Of a DNA stretch of 64,000 nucleotides, positions 7,689 through 18,800 are shown in pieces. Below the pieces are notes generated by a model that saw only the letters and a list, made by a program, of their open reading frames with translations, had not been told where the DNA came from and did no database searches. The position numbers and the translations under genes are program-made. Each line of letters opens with the position of its first letter. The stretch's first letter is position 1. The DNA is from Luteibacter aegosomatis (GTDB lineage Bacteria; Pseudomonadota; Gammaproteobacteria; Xanthomonadales; Rhodanobacteraceae), in contig NZ_CP095740.1 in the NCBI RefSeq assembly GCF_023078455.1, positions 2,220,001 through 2,284,000 on the forward strand, in the 5' to 3' direction.

Positions 7689-9062
7689 TCACGGTTTCAC
7701 GTCGAACAGCTTGAACTCGCGGATCCGGGCCGTGCCCACGGACGACAGGATGTTCACCCGCACCTTCCGTGCCGTCACCGGCGCGAAGTGGTCGATCTTC
7801 ATGTGCCCGATGGCCTGCGCCTGGGCCACGGTCTTCCACGCCGAACCGTCCCACGCCTGCACCGCGTAGGCGTGCACGTTCTGCCCGGCATCGAGGCGTT
7901 CCATGCTCATCGCCGTATTGAACGTCACGTCGCGGCCGAGATCGACCTCGAGCGTGGCGTTCGCCGAACCGGCGGGCGCCGACCAGAACGTCGACGGATC
8001 GTCGTCGATCGCCGCGGCCGTGTTGTCGTCGGTGGCGGCATGTTTGGAGACCAGGTTCGCCTCGTTGCCGTAACGCGCCTTCAGCGCCCGGCCGAACTCG
8101 GCAAGGCGACGCACGTCGGCCTCGGGAAGCAGGCCGTGCGTGTCGGGCGCTACGCCCAGCATGAGCTGGCCGCCGTGGCCGACGCTGCTTTCCCAGTTGT
8201 CCATCAGCTCGTCCACGGTCTTCAGCGACGCGGCAAAGTCCGGCTTCGAACTGAAGAACCAATGGTTCTTGTGCAATGGCGTATCCACTTCCAGCGGGCG
8301 CCAGCGCAGTTGTCCGTGGCGGTCGATCACGTTCCAGTTCTCGCCCTGCACGATGCCCTGCTCGTTGCCCACCCAGCGGATGTCGCCGTAGTCGAACAGT
8401 GCCACGTCGGCGAAGACCATCGTGTTGGCCTGGTAGGTACGCAACGTTTCCACGTACTTCGCGAAGTCGTAGACGTGGCCCGCGCTTCCCGCGCCGTCGA
8501 GCCACCACTCGGTGAGCGGCCCGTAGTTCTGCACCAGTTCTTCCATCTCGGCGAGATAGTATTTGTCGTACGCCGCGGAATCCTTGTAGCGCGGATCGTG
8601 GCGATCCCACGGTGACAGATATACGCCGAAGCCCAGGCCGTTCTTCTTCGCCGCATCCGATGCCATGCGCACCAGGTCGCCCTTGCCGCCCATCCACGGA
8701 CTGGCCTTCACCGAATAGTCGGTCTGGCCCGTGGGCCAAAGCGCGAAGCCGTCGTGATGCTTCGCCACCAGCACCATGTACCGTACGCCGGCCGCCTTCA
8801 CCGCACGCGCCCACTGGTCGGGGTCGACCTTGTCGGGATGGAACACCGATGGTGCGGCGGTGCCGTCTCCCCATTCGCGATCGAGGAAGGTGTTGGTGCC
8901 GAAGTGCACGATCACGCCGAACTCGAGATCCTGCCAGGCCACCTGCTGCGGTGAAGGCTTCACGTCCACGAACGATTCGGCCCGCGTGAGCACGGGCAAC
9001 GCGGCCAGCAGGGTCACCGCGAGCACGGTTTTGAGGCGGCGAGGAGGAGCTTGCTTCGACAT
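7689..9062 (-). CDS. Alpha-L-fucosidase, GH29 (alpha-1,3/4-type) with C-terminal discoidin/CBM32-like domain
   Basis: 457 residues. The N-terminus has a basic stretch and hydrophobic core ending in LPVLTRA, a signal peptide. The GH29 domain starts at FGVIVHFGTNTFLDREWGDG, includes VAKHHDGFALWPT and TEWWLDGAG with Asp189 at the nucleophile position, and extends to about residue 320. The last 130 residues (SKHAATDDNTAAAIDDDPSTFW..., ending RIREFKLFDVKP) look like an F5/8 type C (CBM32) sugar-binding module. This shape matches GH29-B enzymes, which cut alpha-1,3/4-fucose on branched Lewis-type structures. It is the last gene of the GH20-GH3-GH35-GH29 operon, 24 bases after GH35. It differs clearly in length and sequence from the GH29 at 3945, so the two are probably complementary rather than redundant. 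Confidence 0.9.
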   Translation of the reverse strand: MSKQAPPRRLKTVLAVTLLAALPVLTRAESFVDVKPSPQQVAWQDLEFGVIVHFGTNTFLDREWGDGTAAPSVFHPDKVDPDQWARAVKAAGVRYMVLVAKHHDGFALWPTGQTDYSVKASPWMGGKGDLVRMASDAAKKNGLGFGVYLSPWDRHDPRYKDSAAYDKYYLAEMEELVQNYGPLTEWWLDGAGSAGHVYDFAKYVETLRTYQANTMVFADVALFDYGDIRWVGNEQGIVQGENWNVIDRHGQLRWRPLEVDTPLHKNHWFFSSKPDFAASLKTVDELMDNWESSVGHGGQLMLGVAPDTHGLLPEADVRRLAEFGRALKARYGNEANLVSKHAATDDNTAAAIDDDPSTFWSAPAGSANATLEVDLGRDVTFNTAMSMERLDAGQNVHAYAVQAWDGSAWKTVAQAQAIGHMKIDHFAPVTARKVRVNILSSVGTARIREFKLFDVKP

Positions 9063-9086
9063 CGGGGAGGGTTCCTTGGACGGATA

Positions 9087-10925
9087 TCAGGGCGTGGCCC
9101 ACAGGCGTTGGTCGACGCCGCGCATCACGGGCTTGTCTCGGGTTTCCAGGTCGAACGCCACCACGTTGTTTTCGCCGTGGCGGAACCAGGGTGCGGGCGC
9201 GTACAGGTCGTGTTGCGGGCCGATCGACCAGGTGCGGCCGAGGTTGGCGCCGTTGAGCCAGACGGCACCCTTGCCGAGCGCGCGCGTGTCGAGAAAGGTA
9301 TCGGCGGGCGCGTCGACGATGATCTTGCCGCGATGGAATGCCGGGCCGTCGGTCTTCGCGGTGGTCCAGCCGCGGATCGCATCGGTCGAGGTCATCGGCA
9401 AGGGGAAGGCCTGCCAGCCGTGCAGGACGGTGTCGCCCAGCAGTACCGGGTCGACGATGCCGGCACGGCCGTCTTCCATGCGGGGACCGTAGTTGATGCG
9501 CCCGGTGTTCTCCACGAGTACGTCGAGGGTGTGGTCGCCCGCGGTCACGTCGATGTCGACGGACACCTGCTTGAGGCGGCGATCCGCCGTCCCGCTCGCT
9601 TTCCTGTCGACGTACACCACGGCGTAGTCGCGCACGTCGCCGAGGTAGAGCGAGCCGTGGAAAGGGCCTTTCACGGTGGTGCGATAGAGGATGTAGCCGT
9701 AGGACTGGCCATAGGCTTCCATCGGCTTGGGCAGATCGGAAGCCTGCGGGGCGGGTAGGTTGTCCCACAGCGAGGCGGACTCGTCGAGCGTGAACGCGGG
9801 CAGGGTTCGCACGGGTGGCGAGCTGGGCACGGCCGACGGCGTCCGGCCGGTGGCCTTGGCGATCGCGTCGCGGAACATCGCGTATTTCGCCGTCGGTCGT
9901 CCGGCTTCGTCGAGCGCGGCGTCGTAATCGTAGCTGGTGGTGGTCGGCGCGTAATGGTCGGAGGGATTGCCCTGGAAGTTCGCGCCGTTCATGAAGCCGA
10001 AGTTGGTGCCGCCGTGCACGAGGTAGATGTTGACCGAGTAGCCCTGTTCGAGCATCCACGCCAGTTCGTCCGCTTCGCGCTTGCCGTCGGTGTGCGCATG
10101 CTTTTCGCCCCAGTGGTCGAACCAGCCGGCCCAGTATTCGCCCGCCATGCGCGGTGCGCCCGGACGGTAGCGTTCGAGCATCTGGAAACTCTTCTTCGCC
10201 TCGCCCGGCGCGAAGTCGATCACCGCCGTGACATCGGGCAAGCTGCCGTTGGCGAGCAGGTCGGGACCGTCGTAGGTCATCAGCAGGTCGTCGGCGAGTC
10301 CGGCGCGCCGGAGCATGGCGCGCACGTCGCCGAGGTAGGCCTTGTCGTCGCCGTAGGACCCGTATTCGTTTTCCAGTTCGGTGGCGATGATCGGGCCGCC
10401 GCGGCTGGCCATCAGCGGCGCCAGTTCCTTGCCAAGTCGCACGAGGTAACGCTCGGAAGCGGCGAGGAAACGCGGATCGCGCGTGCGCACGCGCATGCCC
10501 GGTATGGCGAACAGCCAGGCGGGATACCCACCCGCGTCCCATTCGCCGCAGACGTACGGGCCGGGACGCAGGATGAGGTTCATGCCTTCGGCCTGTACCG
10601 CCTTCGCGAAGGCGGCCACGTCGTTGTTGCCGCTGAAATCGACATGCCCGGGCGTCGGTTCGATCAGGTTCCAGAAAACGTAGGTGGTGATCGTGTTCAG
10701 GCCCATGGCGTGCGCCTTGCGCAGGCGGTCGCTCCAGTACGCGCGTGGAATGCGCTGGAAGTGCAGGTCGCCCGAGATGATCTGGTAAGGCTTTCCGTGT
10801 CGGACGAAATGCGTGCCTTCCACGGTGACCGGTGGATTGGCGAAGACCTGGGGCGCGAACGCGATCGAAGCCACGAGCATGACGCGTTTCAACGCGCCGC
10901 ACCGGCAACGTGGCACGGCGCTCAT
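9087..10925 (-). CDS. Beta-galactosidase, GH35
   Basis: 612 residues. The start ATG at 10925 overlaps the GH3 stop by four bases. A signal-like segment (VMLVASIAFAPQVFA) precedes the barrel, which begins YQIISGDLHFQRIPRAYW and contains TYVFWNLIEPTPG, LRPGPYVCGEWDAGGYPAWL and IATELENEYGSYG with Glu187 as the predicted acid/base. MAGEYWAGWFDHWG carries the nucleophile Glu. C-terminal beta-sandwich domains include GWQAFPLPM and VWLNGANLGRTWSIGPQ, typical of GH35 jelly-roll domains. The family removes terminal beta-galactose, and several bacterial GH35 enzymes prefer beta-1,3 linkages. Next to an alpha-1,3/4-fucosidase this would suit the Gal-beta-1,3-(Fuc-alpha-1,4)-GlcNAc unit of Lewis a; that is inference. 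Confidence 0.93.
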   Translation of the reverse strand: MSAVPRCRCGALKRVMLVASIAFAPQVFANPPVTVEGTHFVRHGKPYQIISGDLHFQRIPRAYWSDRLRKAHAMGLNTITTYVFWNLIEPTPGHVDFSGNNDVAAFAKAVQAEGMNLILRPGPYVCGEWDAGGYPAWLFAIPGMRVRTRDPRFLAASERYLVRLGKELAPLMASRGGPIIATELENEYGSYGDDKAYLGDVRAMLRRAGLADDLLMTYDGPDLLANGSLPDVTAVIDFAPGEAKKSFQMLERYRPGAPRMAGEYWAGWFDHWGEKHAHTDGKREADELAWMLEQGYSVNIYLVHGGTNFGFMNGANFQGNPSDHYAPTTTSYDYDAALDEAGRPTAKYAMFRDAIAKATGRTPSAVPSSPPVRTLPAFTLDESASLWDNLPAPQASDLPKPMEAYGQSYGYILYRTTVKGPFHGSLYLGDVRDYAVVYVDRKASGTADRRLKQVSVDIDVTAGDHTLDVLVENTGRINYGPRMEDGRAGIVDPVLLGDTVLHGWQAFPLPMTSTDAIRGWTTAKTDGPAFHRGKIIVDAPADTFLDTRALGKGAVWLNGANLGRTWSIGPQHDLYAPAPWFRHGENNVVAFDLETRDKPVMRGVDQRLWATP

Positions 10926-13495
10926 TTCGGCAGTGCCTGTCGGCCGTCGATGTGGAACGACGCACGCTCGCCGCTGGCGTCGCCGGGCTGGCCACCGCCG
11001 AGAAAGAGGCCGTAGTCGCCCGGCACGACCGCTCGCCGTCCGGCGGCATCCACCGAACTCAACCGGCGTGGATCGAGCGCAAAGCTCACGCGGCGAGCCT
11101 CACCGGCCTTGAGGTGGGTGCGCGCCAAGCCGACCAACGCATGCTTCGGCGCGAGCGCGTCGTCCGACGGGTAGGTCAGGTACGCTTGCACCACTTCGTC
11201 GCCCTCGCGGTCGCCGGTATTGCGAACTTCGACGCTCGCGGTGAGCGTCTGGCCCGCGTCGAGCGTGGTCGACGATACCTTCGCGGCACCGTAGGCGAAG
11301 CGCGTATAGCTCAGGCCGTAGCCGAAACCGTAGAGGGGTGTACCTTCGAAGTAGCGATAGGTGCGTCCCTTCATCTGGTAGCTGGTGAACGGCGGCAGGT
11401 CGCGTACCGAGCGATAGAAGGTGACGGGCAGGCGGCCGGCCGGGTTGTAGTCGCCAGCCAGCGCCTGCGCGATGGCCGTGCCGCCACTCTCGCCGGGATA
11501 CCACGCGGCGACGATGGCCGAGGCATGCTCCCTGGCCCAGTTGAGCGCCACCGCGCTGCCGGACATCAGCACCACCACGAGCGGCTTGCCGCTGGCGGCG
11601 CTGTGTTCGAGAAGGGCTTGCTGCGCCGCGGGCAGACCGATGTCGGTGCGATCGCCGCCGTCGAAGCCGGGTACGTCGACGTGCAGCTCTTCGCCTTCCA
11701 CGTCGGGCGAGAGGCCGACGAAGGCCACGGTGACGTCGGCGCCGGCGATGGCGCGCCCGGCTTCGGCCAGTTGCGCGTTCGCGGGTGGCAGCCATTGCAG
11801 GCGCACGCCCTGGTCTTCGCCGCTGTGGACGAGTTCCAGTCGCACGTCGTGCGGACGCGCATCGTCGAAATGAAGCGTGGCCTGCGAGTGTTTGTCGTCG
11901 CCGGCATCGTCGATCACCGGCTTGCCGTCGACGAATAACCGCACCGGATCGTGGCCCGCGCAGTCGAAGCAGCGTTCCACGTGAACGGCGAGCGTGTAGT
12001 CGCCGGGGCCTGGCGGGAGGACCGCGCCGGTCCAGCGGACGGCGTAAGGCCCCTTGGGCAGGTGGGCGGGGGAGACGTGATCCCAGTCGAAGTCGATGGT
12101 GCGATCGGTGCGAACGGTACGCGGCTTGCCCTTGAAGTCGGCGTTGTCGAAATAACTGCCCGTGAGTCCGATGGCGCCGTCCGGAGTGCGCAGTGCCGTT
12201 TCCGGCAGCGGCACGGGGACGCCCGCGGCGATCGGCGATCCTTGCGCGTAGGTCACGTTGCCGGCCCCGAACCGCGTGCGCAGGCCTTGCAACGGGGTGA
12301 TCGGCGCGCGCGGCGTGGCGTGGTAGTTCGCTTCGAGCGTTTCCACGGTATCGGCGTTGGGGCCGACCACCGCGATGCGCGGCTTGCCGCGCAGGGGCAG
12401 CGTACCGTTGTCGTTCTTGAGCAGCACCAGGGATTCGAGCGCGGCACGCAACGCGAGTGCGGCATGGGCTTTTTCGTCCACGGCAGCGGGCCTCACCGCC
12501 GGTGCGCCGAGTTCGCCCAGGCGGTAGCGGGCGGCGAACAGGCGTACCAGCGAGGTGTCGAGCACCGACTCGGGTACGTCGCCGCGCCGCACCGCTTCGC
12601 CCAGGTCGGCATACGCGTAGCCGCAGTCCAGGTCGGTACCCGCGCGGATCGCGGCGGCCGACGAGCCGGCGTTGTCCGGGCGGTAATAGTGGAACTTGGT
12701 CATGTCGTCGATGGCGTCGCAATCGGACACCACGTAACCGGTGAAACCCCAGCCCTTGCGCAAGGTATCGTCGAGCAACCCCGCGTCCGCGCAGACCGGC
12801 GTGCCGTGCAGCGCGTTGTACGCGCACATCACCGAGCCCGCGCGGCCCTCGGTCACCGCCGCGCGGAAGGCGGGCAGGAAGGTGGCTTCCAGGTCGTGCG
12901 GCGATACGTCGATGTCGAAACCGTGGCGGCCCGCTTCGGGGCCGCTGTGCACGGCGAAGTGCTTGGGCGTGGCGATGGCGCGCGGATGGGCCGGATCGGA
13001 ACCCTGGATACCCTGGACGAAACCGACGGCGAGGCGGCCGGTGAGGTACGGATCCTCCCCATAGGTTTCCTGCCCGCGGCCCCAGCGGGGATCGCGGAAG
13101 ATGTTCACGTTGGGCGACCAGATGGTCAGGCCTTCGTAGCGGGCGTGGTCGCGGCCCGCGCCGATGGCGTCGAACCGCGCGCGGGCTTCGCGCGACACGG
13201 CTTCGCCCACCGCGTGCATCAGCTCGGGGTCCCAGCTCGCGGCCAGGCCGATGGCCTGCGGGAAGACCGTGGCATAGCCCGCGCGCGCGGCGCCGTGCAA
13301 GCCTTCGTTCCACCAGTCGTAGGCCGGGACGTCTAGTCGTTTCAGGGCGGCGGCGCCGCTCTGCAGTTGCGCCACCTTCTCGTCGAGGCTCATATGGGCG
13401 ACGAGGTCGGTCGCGCGCTGTTCCGGCGTGGCGGCGTGCGCCGCGCCGATGAAGGCGGCCATCATGGGGGCTATCAGTTTGCGTAGGTACGTCAT
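10922..13495 (-). CDS. GH3 glycosidase with inserted PA14 domain, beta-xylosidase-like
   Basis: 857 residues from an ATG at 13495 that overlaps the GH20 stop (ATGA). Signal peptide ends near FIGAAHA. The N-terminal barrel has YDWWNEGLHGAARAG, WSPNVNIFRDPRWGRGQETYGEDP and KHFAVHSGPE. GYVVSDCDAIDDM carries the nucleophile Asp258; SDCDA is the form seen in beta-xylosidase-like GH3 enzymes rather than the SDW of many beta-glucosidases. A PA14 domain (GSYFDNADFKGKP to about IDDAGDDKHSQ) interrupts the second domain. A fibronectin III-like domain closes the chain. Release of beta-xylose, as from the core of plant N-glycans, is possible. Beta-glucosidase or beta-N-acetylglucosaminidase activity cannot be excluded from sequence alone. 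Confidence 0.9.
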   Translation of the reverse strand: MTYLRKLIAPMMAAFIGAAHAATPEQRATDLVAHMSLDEKVAQLQSGAAALKRLDVPAYDWWNEGLHGAARAGYATVFPQAIGLAASWDPELMHAVGEAVSREARARFDAIGAGRDHARYEGLTIWSPNVNIFRDPRWGRGQETYGEDPYLTGRLAVGFVQGIQGSDPAHPRAIATPKHFAVHSGPEAGRHGFDIDVSPHDLEATFLPAFRAAVTEGRAGSVMCAYNALHGTPVCADAGLLDDTLRKGWGFTGYVVSDCDAIDDMTKFHYYRPDNAGSSAAAIRAGTDLDCGYAYADLGEAVRRGDVPESVLDTSLVRLFAARYRLGELGAPAVRPAAVDEKAHAALALRAALESLVLLKNDNGTLPLRGKPRIAVVGPNADTVETLEANYHATPRAPITPLQGLRTRFGAGNVTYAQGSPIAAGVPVPLPETALRTPDGAIGLTGSYFDNADFKGKPRTVRTDRTIDFDWDHVSPAHLPKGPYAVRWTGAVLPPGPGDYTLAVHVERCFDCAGHDPVRLFVDGKPVIDDAGDDKHSQATLHFDDARPHDVRLELVHSGEDQGVRLQWLPPANAQLAEAGRAIAGADVTVAFVGLSPDVEGEELHVDVPGFDGGDRTDIGLPAAQQALLEHSAASGKPLVVVLMSGSAVALNWAREHASAIVAAWYPGESGGTAIAQALAGDYNPAGRLPVTFYRSVRDLPPFTSYQMKGRTYRYFEGTPLYGFGYGLSYTRFAYGAAKVSSTTLDAGQTLTASVEVRNTGDREGDEVVQAYLTYPSDDALAPKHALVGLARTHLKAGEARRVSFALDPRRLSSVDAAGRRAVVPGDYGLFLGGGQPGDASGERASFHIDGRQALPK

Positions 13496-15888
13496 CGCGG
13501 GGATCGGGAGCTGGGGCGCTGGGTTCCCGCGTGCGCGGGAACGACCTGAGGGCGCGTGTTGCGTGGTTGCGGATCGTCCGGTGCCAGGAGTTTGACCGAT
13601 CCGAGGCCGTAGAGGGGGCCGTCGATGGGTGCGGTCACGCGCATGCACAGGTCGTGCTGGCCGGTCGCGCGGGTGAGGTCGCCTTCCAGCACGAACCGTT
13701 CGCCGAGTGCCTTGCCCGACGGCAAGGGCAGGCTGGCCAGCAACGGACCTGCGCAGGTGTCCTGGTGGATATCCAATTCGCCGTCGGGCGTCTTCGACGG
13801 ATACGACACCACCTTCGATTGCTCGTGCGCTAGGCCATAGTTTCGCGCCAGTCGCGCGGCTTCCACGCGAACGTGGGTCACGCCGTCCAGCGGCGCCCTG
13901 GGATACAGCCAGCAGGAGTGGAACAGGTCGACGTCGTAGGTGGCGGCCGCCATGTCGCCGAGGTCGGGCAGCAACGGCAGGCGCAGGCCGAGACCGCCGT
14001 CGGGGCACTTCATGAATTCGCCGTTGCGGCGCGTGAGCAGGTTGTCACGGTCGACGATGCGCGAACGTACGGCCGCCAGCGGCGTGCCGTCCGGCGCGAT
14101 GGCGATGGCACGCACCGTCGCCGGCAGGCTCACGGTGAACGGGGCCGAGTACGCGTTGGACGCGACGGTGGGCATGCTGCCGTCGGTGGTGTAACGCAGC
14201 GTGCCGAAGCCGGTCTGGTTGTCGAGGCGCACCGTGGCCTTGCCCGACGCCAGCATGGACGGCACGGCGTCGTCGAGATGGATGGCGGCCGCGAAGGCGG
14301 TGTCCGAGGCCGCGATGTCGAGCGCCGCGTAGCGGCGCATCTGCGCGGGGAGGCGTTGCAGGAAGCTCTTCCAGTCGCGTGCTTCGACGGGCGACCACGC
14401 GACCTCCGCCATCGCGTCGAGGCGGGGGAACAAGGCATGCTGCACGTGCCGTTCGGACGGAAGCAGCTCGCTCCACAGCGTCGCCTCGGTGCCCAGCACA
14501 TGCCTGGCCTGCTCGGGGGTGAGCGAGGTGTCGATGGGTTCGAAGCCGTAGACGCGTTCCAGCGGCAGCACGGAAAGACGGCCGCTGGGCTCGTCGGCAC
14601 GGTCGCTCTGGTGGTTGTCGAAGTACATCCAGCCGGCCGGGGCGAGCACCACGTCGTGGTCTTGCCTGGCCGCGTCGATGGCGCCTTGCACGCCGCGCCA
14701 GGACATCACCGATGCCGTGCGCGGGAGGCCTCCTTCGAGGATCTCGTCCCAACCGATGAGCCGGCGTCCATGCCTGCCGAGATAGTCGCCGAGGCGATCG
14801 GTGAACCAGCTCTGCAAGGCATTCTCGCTGGCGATGTTCAGCGATTTCATCTTCGCCTGTACGGCGGGCGAATCCTTCCATTGATCCTTCACCGCCTCGT
14901 CGCCGCCGAGGTGGATGTACGTGGAGGGGAACAGCGCCATCACCTCGTCGAGCACGTTCTCGATGAAGGTGAAGCTCTTCTCGTCCACGTTGTACAGGTA
15001 GGGATTGACGCCCCAATCCACCGAAACGGCCGGATGGTCGCCGTTGACGCCGACGATGTCGGGATAGGCCGCCACGGCAGCCTGCGCATGGCCCGGCATG
15101 TCCAACTCGGGCACCACGGTGATGTGTCGCGCCGCGGCGTACGCGACCACGTCGCGGATCTCCTGCTGGGTATAGAAGCCGCCGTACCGGTCGGGTTCGC
15201 CGTGCGTCCCCGCGCCCGGCGGCGTCCGCCAGCCGCCGACGGCGGTGAGGTTGGGGTAGCGCCTGATCTCGATGCGCCACCCCTGGTCGTCGGACAGGTG
15301 CCAATGAAGCACGTTGAGCTTGTGCTCGGCCATCGCATCGATGGCCTGCTCGACCTCGGCCACGCTCTGGAAATGGCGGGCCACGTCGAGCATCAGGCCG
15401 CGCCAGGCGAAGCGCGGCCAGTCGCGTATCGCCACGTCGGGTATCGCGGTGCCGCCCTGCCTGCCGTCGGCGCTGGCGAGCTGCCAGAGCGTGACGGCGC
15501 CGTAGAACAGGCCTGCGCCATCGCGCGCGGCGACGCGGACACCGTTGCCGTCGACATCGAGCGTGTAGCCCTCGCGCTCGTCCACCGGGTTTTTCGGATC
15601 GGTGGCGAATACGATGGCACCACGCGGTGCGTGTGCCGACGCGCTTACCGCCAGGGCGAGACCGCGGCTGCGACGCAATTCGGCGGCGAAGTGGTTCGCG
15701 GCAGCTTCGGCCGCGGTGTCGCCGGGCACGAACGCGATGACGGTGTGCGTGTCGATCGCCAGCGTTCCCTGCATGGGCCGTGCCTCGACGGGCATCGGAA
15801 TCAGCGGCAACGGCGTCTCGGCGTGGACGATGCCGCCGCCCAGCAGCAGGGCGGCGGCGAGGCGCAGGGTTTTCATGCCGTGGATCAT
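13492..15888 (-). CDS. Beta-N-acetylhexosaminidase, GH20
   Basis: 798 residues. The ATG at 15888 has AAGGA seven bases upstream; an internal ATG at 15876 has no such site. The signal peptide core is LRLAAALLLGGGIVHA. An N-terminal GH20b-like alpha/beta domain precedes the barrel (FAWRGLMLDVARHF, LHWHLSDDQGWRIEI, VPELDMPGHAQA). YIHLGGDEAVKDQW has Asp330-Glu331, the substrate-assisted catalytic pair. A chitobiase/beta-hexosaminidase C-terminal sandwich (LRYTTDGSMPT) and a further 120-residue tail follow. It removes terminal beta-linked GlcNAc or GalNAc in the periplasm or at the surface. It begins 11 bases after the TonB receptor gene and is coupled to GH3 downstream. Confidence 0.95.
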   Translation of the reverse strand: MIHGMKTLRLAAALLLGGGIVHAETPLPLIPMPVEARPMQGTLAIDTHTVIAFVPGDTAAEAAANHFAAELRRSRGLALAVSASAHAPRGAIVFATDPKNPVDEREGYTLDVDGNGVRVAARDGAGLFYGAVTLWQLASADGRQGGTAIPDVAIRDWPRFAWRGLMLDVARHFQSVAEVEQAIDAMAEHKLNVLHWHLSDDQGWRIEIRRYPNLTAVGGWRTPPGAGTHGEPDRYGGFYTQQEIRDVVAYAAARHITVVPELDMPGHAQAAVAAYPDIVGVNGDHPAVSVDWGVNPYLYNVDEKSFTFIENVLDEVMALFPSTYIHLGGDEAVKDQWKDSPAVQAKMKSLNIASENALQSWFTDRLGDYLGRHGRRLIGWDEILEGGLPRTASVMSWRGVQGAIDAARQDHDVVLAPAGWMYFDNHQSDRADEPSGRLSVLPLERVYGFEPIDTSLTPEQARHVLGTEATLWSELLPSERHVQHALFPRLDAMAEVAWSPVEARDWKSFLQRLPAQMRRYAALDIAASDTAFAAAIHLDDAVPSMLASGKATVRLDNQTGFGTLRYTTDGSMPTVASNAYSAPFTVSLPATVRAIAIAPDGTPLAAVRSRIVDRDNLLTRRNGEFMKCPDGGLGLRLPLLPDLGDMAAATYDVDLFHSCWLYPRAPLDGVTHVRVEAARLARNYGLAHEQSKVVSYPSKTPDGELDIHQDTCAGPLLASLPLPSGKALGERFVLEGDLTRATGQHDLCMRVTAPIDGPLYGLGSVKLLAPDDPQPRNTRPQVVPAHAGTQRPSSRSPR

Positions 15889-15899
15889 CGGTTCGGTCC

Positions 15900-18800
15900 T
15901 TACTGGAACGTGTAGCGGAGCACCATGCTCGTCGTGCGCGGTAGCTGCCAGGTGGCGGCATGGTAGTTCACGCTCCGGATCGCCGAATTGTCGTCGTTGA
16001 GCGTACCGGTGTCATAGACCTGGTTGATGTCGATCGTGCCCTGGCGATTGGTGACGTTGGTCATCCTCAGCTGAAGGCTCAGGTCGTTGTCCTGGTCGAT
16101 CTTCCAGCGATAGGTGGCGGAGAGGTCGAGTTGCCAGAAGAACGGCAGGCGGCGGTCGTCACCTTGCTTGCGCACCACGCCGTCGCAGTAATGCGACGAC
16201 TGCGGCGCGTTGAACGCGGGATCGTCCTTGTCCGGTACCGTGCCCAGGCAACTGGTCGGCGCCCCGGTGTGCGCGCTGAAAACCCCGCCCAGCGACAGGC
16301 CGTTGGCGAAGTCATAGGTGCCGGTGGCCGTGAGGCTGTGACGGATATCGCCGGCCAGGTCGCCGTTGCCGCCGTATTCCAGGGCGGGATAGTTGAAGGC
16401 CTGGGTCTGGCCGATCCAGCCCGCGCTGCGGCGCTCCTCGTCGATGAGGCCGTTGGTGTTGCCGTACTCCCGCGCATAGGTGTAGCTGAGGTTGAGGAAG
16501 TACGGCTCGGCCGGCGTGGAGGCATGGGTGAGGGCGAGCTTGAGGTTGTAGTACTTGTGCCTGGGCTTGGGCAGGTCGAGCGCTCCACCGGGAATGCGTA
16601 GCGCCTCGAGCTGGCCGTCGCCGTCGTAATCGCGCTTCAGGGTGAATGCCTCGCCCGGATTGATCAGCCAGCACGTGTGGTTGTCCTGCTGATAGCCCGC
16701 GTAGCCCTGGGCTTGCGCATAGGCCTGGACGCCGCCGCCGTAACAGGTGTCCTCGACGATGCGACGCAGGTCCACCCAACCCAGCTGCACGAGGCCCGAC
16801 CACGCAGGCGTGAGCTGCTTCTGCGCGTAGAGCTGGGCTTCGTACTGATAGGGCGCCTTGACGTCGGTCGCCGCGATCTGCGCGGGCGTGGGCACGCCCT
16901 GGTTCTGGATGTAGGAGTTGCCGATCTGCGTGAGGCCAAGCGGCGCCTGGGTATTCGGATCGACGCCGGTATAGGTGTAGTAATTGGTATACGTGCTGCG
17001 CGGTTCGGCCACGCCGAAGCTGAAGGACGACGGTAGCGGAATCGTGTACTTGCCCAGGCTGCCGCCCACCTTCAGCGAGCTGTCGCCGTCGACGTCCCAG
17101 GACACGCCCAGGCGTGGCGAGGTGATGGGCAGGCGCATGAACTGATGGCCCACGCCGTCCTTGTAGATGTAGTTGTCCCAGCGCAGGGCACCATAGATCA
17201 GCACGCGGTTGGCCGCCTGCCAGTAGTCCTCGACGTAGGCGCCCTTGTTGATCGTTTCGAACGAGCCGCCTTCGATGTCGACGTACTGACTGACGTAGCG
17301 GCCGTCGGCGGGCGAGATCGAACCGTTCTGCAGCGTCACGTTGGGCTGGTCGTAATAGGTGTACCAACCGGCCGGCACCGAATCGGTCGTGCTGGCGAGC
17401 GAGTGCTTGTAGTACTCGCCGCCGAACACGAGCTTGTGGTCGCCGAGCTGCCAGGTGAGGTCGCCTTTCCAGCCGCGACGCCAGTAATCCGAGGGCGAAT
17501 AGACGTAAGCGGCGGTGTTGCGGCCGATGTTGGTCTGCACCTGCGTCGCCGAATCGTACGAGGTGACGTAGGGGAACTCGGTGTTCTGCTCGCCGGAACT
17601 GGGCGAATACACGATCGAGCCGAGATAGCCGCCCATCAGGCGCAGCGAGAGGTCATCGTCGATCTGCCAGTGGTAGTTGCCGATGAGGAAGCGGCTGTCG
17701 GTGCGCGTCTGGCTCCAGCCGAAGAAGCCGCCCACCGATTGCGGATCGTAGTTCCGCGTGAGGTGGTAGTAGTTGTTGAAGGACTGGCTGTAATCGCGGT
17801 GGGCCAATACGTTCAGCGACTGATCGTTGCTGATGTTCCAGGTGAGGTTGAGCAGGTAGTTCTTGTCACGGACGCTGGACACCTGCTTCTGCGTCTGGCT
17901 GTACGCATCGGCCTTGCTCGCGGGTTCGTTGCCGAGCAGGGCGAAGAAGAACAGCTCGTCCTTCACCAGCGCGCCGGACGCCCAAAGGTACTGCTGCGCG
18001 AGGCCGTCATGCGTGTTGGCCGATGCATAGCCGTAGTAGTCGCCGATGGCATTGAGCGAGTTGTGGCTTCGCGGGTTCAGCAGGCGCGAGGTCGGCGGCG
18101 TGAAGTACACCGAGTAGCCGGCCTTGAAGTCGTTGGTGCCCTGTTTGATGGTCGACGACAGGATGCCGCCGGTGGCGTTGGTCCACGAGGCGCCCGCGCC
18201 GCTGGTGATGAGCTGGGTATCGCTGATCGCCTCGGCCGGCAGTTCGGTCGAACCCAGCGAGGTCTTGTCGTTGGTGACGTCGAATTCGTTGTAGTAGTAA
18301 CGGTTCTCGGCCGGGCTTGCGCCGCCGATGGAAACGAAGCCGGTGTTGTGCTGGTCGAAACGCACGCTGGAATCCAGGCGGGCGATGCTTTCCGGGCTGC
18401 GATCGACGGGCAGGGCATCGATCAGCCTGTAGTTGTAGCTGGTGCTCAGCTCGGGGGTGCTGACGTCGATCGGCGTGACGTCGGTCGCCATGGCCGTGGC
18501 GGAAACCCGTACGCCGCCCAGGTCTTCGGTGCCGGCCGGAGCGGCGGTCGCCGCTGCCGCGGTGCCGCCGAGGTCGGGCACGGCCGCGCTGCGGTTGGGA
18601 TTGACCGTCACGTCCTGCTGGCTTAGCGTCTCGCTGCCCCGGACGAGGCTTACCTGGTAATCGCCTGGATTCAGTCCCGCCAATGCATAGCGGCCATTGG
18701 CATCCGGTGCCACGTCTTTGGTGAAGCCGGTGGCGCGGCTGGAGACGCGCACGATGACGCCGTCGCCCGCCGACTCGTGACCGTACAGGCCACCGGTCAG